This document shows positions 59,485 through 64,000 of a DNA stretch of 64,000 bases, piece by piece (within the stretch, counting starts at the first letter, position 1; every line of letters begins with the position of its first letter). This DNA comes from Diphasiastrum complanatum (lineage: Eukaryota > Streptophyta > Lycopodiopsida > Lycopodiales > Lycopodiaceae). The stretch spans positions 62,094,640-62,158,639 of the forward strand of contig CM055097.1 in assembly GCA_029204225.1 (NCBI GenBank), read 5' to 3'. A model generated the notes under the pieces. That model had not been told where the DNA came from and made no database searches. It saw nothing but the letters and a program-made list of their open reading frames with translations. The translations under genes and the position numbers were made by a program.

Positions 59485-60450
59485 TGTTGGATCTACTCCT
59501 TCTACTCTTCTAAATCCCATTTCTAATCTGTCTCCATTCTTGCTGCATATTTACTAACGTTGTCACGCAGCCTGCATATTTACACGCAAATTCGCACAGA
59601 CGAATAAAAGACGAAAGAATCGCGAAGTTATGGTGGCAGGCAAAAAGGGGATACTATCCTACAGAATGCCGAAGGTGCCCTAAAAGCTAAGGCACCCTGT
59701 AAATCTTATCCTAAGGACATGCAGTTGCGCTAACAGATTGGACAACGATTGCAAGCCACCCACGATCTCCTACAAACAACACATCCACTCTGTACTTTCA
59801 CATCTGCACACCTGTAATATTATGTATATATACATATTTTGGACACCATTAAGATGATGATGATCAGATGATCAAGTGAGAGAAGAAGAGACTAAGAGAA
59901 GAGGTTTCATTCCTCATTACAGACAAAATAAGCTTCGTAGGGCATGCGATTTCATCCGCTATTGTATTGTGCTTTGCCGCATTATTAACTTGTATACATC
60001 ATATACTTAATCTAGTACAGCTCTTTGTTCTGCATTCAGATCTGTGTTAATATTGTTATGCTTGTTCTTCATTTTCTCTAATCTTTCAAGTTGCTCTTTC
60101 TAGTAATAGACGATCAACTTTTAGTCTCGTCTTTTGCGAATAATTCGCGACTAATTATTAGTCGAGCACAGTCTAGCTCTTCGCGAATCATTCGCGACAG
60201 ATAATTTGTCTTGCAATTCATGACAAATTATTCATCTAGTGCTTCATCCATTAAATGTTTGGCTACGTAATCTAGAATGACTGTGATTTCTATCACTAAA
60301 GTTCTTTTCATTCTAATAGGCATAGTCATGCTTTCGGAGAGAGTCGTTTAACTTATTCCGCTGCGAATGAGCATTTTTTGTTCAAGTTCGCTTTTCGTTT
60401 GTTTCTTGTTCGAGTTCGTTTCTCGTTCGTGTTCGTCATTTATTCTTCCA
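59485..60450 (+). mobile_element. 3' LTR of the complete copia element (truncated)
   Basis: Begins TGTTGGATCTACTCC after the G-rich polypurine tract. It aligns with the 5' LTR to 'tattcttcca', then diverges, 18 bases short of the end. A block present in the 5' LTR (about 54505-54590) is deleted here. Confidence 0.9.
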
Positions 60451-60506
60451 TGATGATAACTGCCTTCGATAACTAGTAGCATGGTTGGAATATAAAGTAG
60501 CATAAG

Positions 60507-60996
60507 TGTTACGTCCATGTCCTGTATAAGGGAATCGGACTAATTTTTGACGTGGATAGCCGGTCACTCCAGGTGTATATGGTTATTGGTTATGCCTCGT
60601 CATTCCGAGCTTGGCCTGTAAAGTATTTAATAATCATATGAGGGCCCAGACCTATAATTGGACATAGGAGCACATGCATAGTGAATGATTGCTTTAATGC
60701 AAGAATAGGAGGTTAAATAGCTCAATATAGGTTGCATTGGGGATTCTAGAGAGAATATTCTCTCTCTCATGAGGAGAATATGTCCATTGGAAACTCGCCC
60801 ATCCTCCTATTGGAAATTCAGTTTCTTGAGCCTGTTTCTCCTCTTCTCTCTTAGGTTCTTCACTATGGCTTGGGGGCTAGGTCCAGGAGGAACTCCAGGA
60901 GGGATCTAGGTTTGGATGGGTGGTTTTGCTCCACAGGTGTCCTTTTGGTTGTTTTGCAACAGGATCTAGTCAGATCTTCATTTGGTGATTCTTACA
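60507..60996 (+). mobile_element. LTR of the unclassified LTR element, copy 2
   Basis: 490 bp, TGTTACG...TTACA, matching copy 1 at 7051-7542 in boundaries, length and internal blocks. A CT-rich segment and 'gaatatgtccattggaaact' lie in its 3' third. Confidence 0.72.
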
Positions 60997-63900
60997 GTGT
61001 TAAGGAGCTATGGATTTGAATCAATTAGAAGGTGGAGCTACTTCTTGTATTTTCTCAGTTTTTCTGGATTTCTCCTTGCATGTTAATTCCAGGTGGTGGA
61101 ATTGATCTCCAAGTAGGTGACTTCTCTGAATTTGGTGTACTTTCAGCCTAAAGATCATAGTTATGGAGTTTCTCCATAGTTTTTGTTGGAAATCAAAGGG
61201 TTTTTTTGATGGTTTTAGTGGATTTTTCACCTAGAATTGAAGTTTTTTGCTTGAAATTGATCATAGACACTGGTGTATTACGTTTTCCATATTGTACTTG
61301 CTGTTGTACAGTCATTATTGATTGGATCTAATGATTGCATGATGTTGAAATAGTCAAAAGGTGGATTAGATAGTGATTTTGGACCAAAAATTGGGGTTTT
61401 TGGACCATAAATGGACTATAGAAACCATGTTTGACTAGAATCAGAACTTTTGGTGCTTCCATGCAATGGATTTACAGGTATTTGGATCTGATTGCACGAA
61501 ACTTGTGGATTCTTTCCCACAAATTTTGGTCAAAGTTGGTCAAAAACCAAGGTTTTTTTTTATGTTTTTTGGACTAATTTTGAGGTCGATCTCAAAATTC
61601 TCAGCCAAGACTTAGTATGAACATTTTTAGAGATGTAATGAAGCTATCCCTGAGCTATCATGATGTTTGGAAGGGATTAGACACAATTAGGGGGCTCAAA
61701 ATACCAAAAATTAGTGTATTTTTTGATGATTTTTTTAGCATGAATACCCCTCAATTGGGAGTCTGAACCTATTGGTTCTTGTTACAAGCTTAAAGATATG
61801 ATGGATTATGTCTATTTTGAGCATCATGCATCCAATTTGGATAGGTGAGCATTAGACACCATCATGTTGAAGTTTTGCTTGTTGAAGGAGGCCAAAAATG
61901 CATTTTTTGCATGATCTGAGCTTATGATTGCTTTCTGGACCTGTTAGAAGCTTCTATGCCTCTCTAATGAACCTTAGTAGAGTGCTTGTAACCTCTGATC
62001 CAAGGATTTTTGGGCTGGAGTTGAATTTTTTTATGATTTCTCTCTCCAAAAGTGCTCCCTCCCTACCTATTTTTTGTGCATTTACTGATCGCACGTGTGA
62101 AGCCTAGGTGGAAGGGTGATGTGGCAAGTGCCTTGTAGACCCACTCTCCCTCCGTATGGTGCTTTACAGCGACGAATTTGGTTGTCTTATGGAGAAAGTT
62201 ATGGCTGTCGGAAGTTTGGCAATTTTTGAACTAAAATCTGCAAAATTTTTGAAATGTTCTGATGCATGCATGCTTGTAACTCAGTATAGTGCTTGTCTGT
62301 TGATGAAAATGTATGGATAGACCTGTATGCATGCATGGATGCATGTTGCATGCGTAATCAGTCATTGATCAGAAGATTTCTTGCATGAAGCTATTTTTGG
62401 CACTTCTAGATCAAAAAGCAGATTTCTTAGTGGCTAGGCTAATTACGAGATTTTTTTTTTGTTTTTTTCAAAGAAATCAGTGCATGTCGAGTTTTGATAT
62501 GTGACAGTGCCTGTGAATTTGATAAATTTATCATTTTAATTGATTTTCACAGTTGGTCCATTTTGAGCTGATTTTGTGAATCCGAGTGCTAATTTTTCCA
62601 ATTTCTTGGCAATTTACATAAAAATTGATTTTTTGAAATCACTGCATGTCATGTAGGATGCATTTCAGATTCCTTCTAATATGAGATGGTAATTGTGAAA
62701 CTGTCAAGTCGATGTTTGGTCAATTTTCACAGTTTAGGTCCATATTGAATGGAATTTGAAAATCCCAGTTTACGTAAAATTTGAAGAAACCATGGACGCT
62801 TTCGATTTGTTCCAATTATTTGGTTATTGATCAAACATAAATGACTTATAAAGTGAATGATCTTACTGAGTTGAAATTAGTCAATTGTTAAGATCATTGT
62901 ACCCTTCACTTTTAGTTGAAGATTTTGTGAATCTGTCAATTATGGAGCATTTCTTGTTCTGAGGATCAGTAAGGACCAAGAATAATGTAGATCTAGTAGA
63001 ACAGTTTTATGTTGGTCTATAAGGGGATTTGCCAGGGATTAAGTGCAACACTTAATGAACAAATCAAAATTGTTTGGTGATAGTACTAAAGTTAGTGATA
63101 CCAGATTGAACTTTTTCCTAGTACAAATTTGGGGTTTGGTTAACCGGAACCATTTTTGGAAGGGGGGGAAAAGAGTGGAAGTCTGATATGTAGATGATTG
63201 TTGGTCTTAGTGATCCAATTATTTAATTTACATTCAATTCCTGAAGTATAACTAATTGCAAGTGAGAATAAAATTAGGAATTATTTAAGAAGACTACCTC
63301 TGGGAATTTGGATTCCTTTTCCCCAGTGTGAATTAGAATTTGAGGATTCTAAGGGAAAAGTAGTGGCAAGACTGATAACCCATTTATGGAACCATCTCTA
63401 TTTTGCAATTGGATTTGGATCTTGCAAAGTAATGTAGATAGAAGGTGTTCCATACATGAATCTAGTAATTTGGATTCTTTTCAGTTATAGAGTATTTCTT
63501 TATAATGATGGTAATGACCAAGAGAGTTCTAACTTGTTAAAAGAATTAAAGTTCTTTGTACCGATTCTAGAATATATGGTATTCTTTGAGTAACACTAAA
63601 GAAGCATGAGAGATTTCAATTGTTAGGATTATCTCTTGGAATTGGTTGTGAATCTAATCCTATATCTGGGTATAGGATAGCCAAATCGTCTTTTTTGACT
63701 TTTTGGGCGAAACAAATCTGGATGCAGAGAATTCTTGGAGGAAAAGCTGGTGGTATGGGACATCAGTGATTCTAAAAGGGGATTTCTTGGGTAGAATGAT
63801 TTGTAGACCGATGGTTAGTGATTGTTGTAATGGTAATACTAACAGAGTCCATTGGTTCTTGTTAAGGGTATTTTGGGAAATTATGAGATATAGATCAATC

Positions 63901-64000
63901 CCTAAATGGTATCTCATTAATTACAAAATATGGAAGCCCTTAATCTATTTTTCTATTTTTTTAAACCTCTACTCTTTAGAATTTACATGACAATTGGATT
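60997..64000 (+). mobile_element. Leader/internal region of the unclassified LTR element, copy 2
   Basis: The first 0.9 kb shares the blocks listed for copy 1 ('ggtggaattgatctccaagt', 'cagcctaaagatcatag'). The rest, to the window edge, is AT-rich with no recognisable gag or pol domain on either strand. The short frames at 63660-63990 show no known motif. The primer site is decayed ('gtgttaaggagct'). Confidence 0.5.

Larger units (their letters stand above)
54252..60450 (+). mobile_element. Structurally complete Ty1/copia element with both LTRs
   Basis: 5' LTR 54252-55317, primer site 55318-55329, gag-pol 55470-59470 in canonical copia order (gag, protease, integrase, RT, RNase H), a polypurine tract at 59476-59484 and 3' LTR 59485-60450. 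In-frame stops and frameshifts are scattered along the polyprotein. The 3' LTR lacks its last 18 bases and about 85 internal bases. No target-site duplication can be shown because the 3' end is cut. Confidence 0.93.

Overview
The window reads as nuclear DNA of a seed plant, most likely a flowering plant. The evidence is split genes with GT-AG introns, a plant-type receptor-like cytoplasmic kinase, Ty1/copia elements primed by initiator Met tRNA, hAT and PIF/Harbinger miniature elements, and many long (CT)n tracts. Introns of 5 to 12 kb filled with decayed elements suggest a TE-rich genome, for example an early-diverging angiosperm. That placement is inference; no species can be read from the sequence.

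Two host genes face each other. On the plus strand, 1076-11939 holds the 3' half of a NAA35/MAK10 gene (auxiliary subunit of the NatC N-terminal acetyltransferase). Nine exons are visible, the last behind a 7.8 kb intron. On the minus strand, 42821-23931 holds a complete six-exon RLCK-VII kinase of the PBL34/35/36 type. Its exons join in phase to a 451-residue open frame with all kinase motifs. Its third and fifth introns are 11.9 and 4.7 kb long.

Nearly everything else is mobile DNA. The NAA35 intron holds a hAT-like miniature element (5237-5881), a solo end of an unclassified LTR family (7051-8390) and a decayed DUF659-type hAT transposase (8690-11050). The intergenic interval 12-23.9 kb holds a tRNA-derived SINE, tandem duplications, a rearranged copia element with an inverted internal segment (16660-21788) and a perfect 72-bp inverted repeat. 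The kinase introns hold a second hAT fragment, two MITEs, two or three copia elements (one as internal-LTR-internal), and a LINE tail.

Upstream of the kinase, 44-48 kb is featureless AT-rich DNA. It is followed by two head-to-head Ty3/gypsy gag-protease fragments (48.3-52.05 kb), an unidentified coding stretch with its own TATA box (52.06-53.57 kb), a structurally complete but mutated copia element with both LTRs (54252-60450), and a second copy of the unclassified LTR family (60507 to the window end).

I did not find a discrete new molecular system. The most unusual items are the perfect hairpin at 21789-21945, the internal-LTR-internal copia array, the unidentified promoter-bearing ORF near 53 kb, and the unclassified LTR family with a long non-coding leader.
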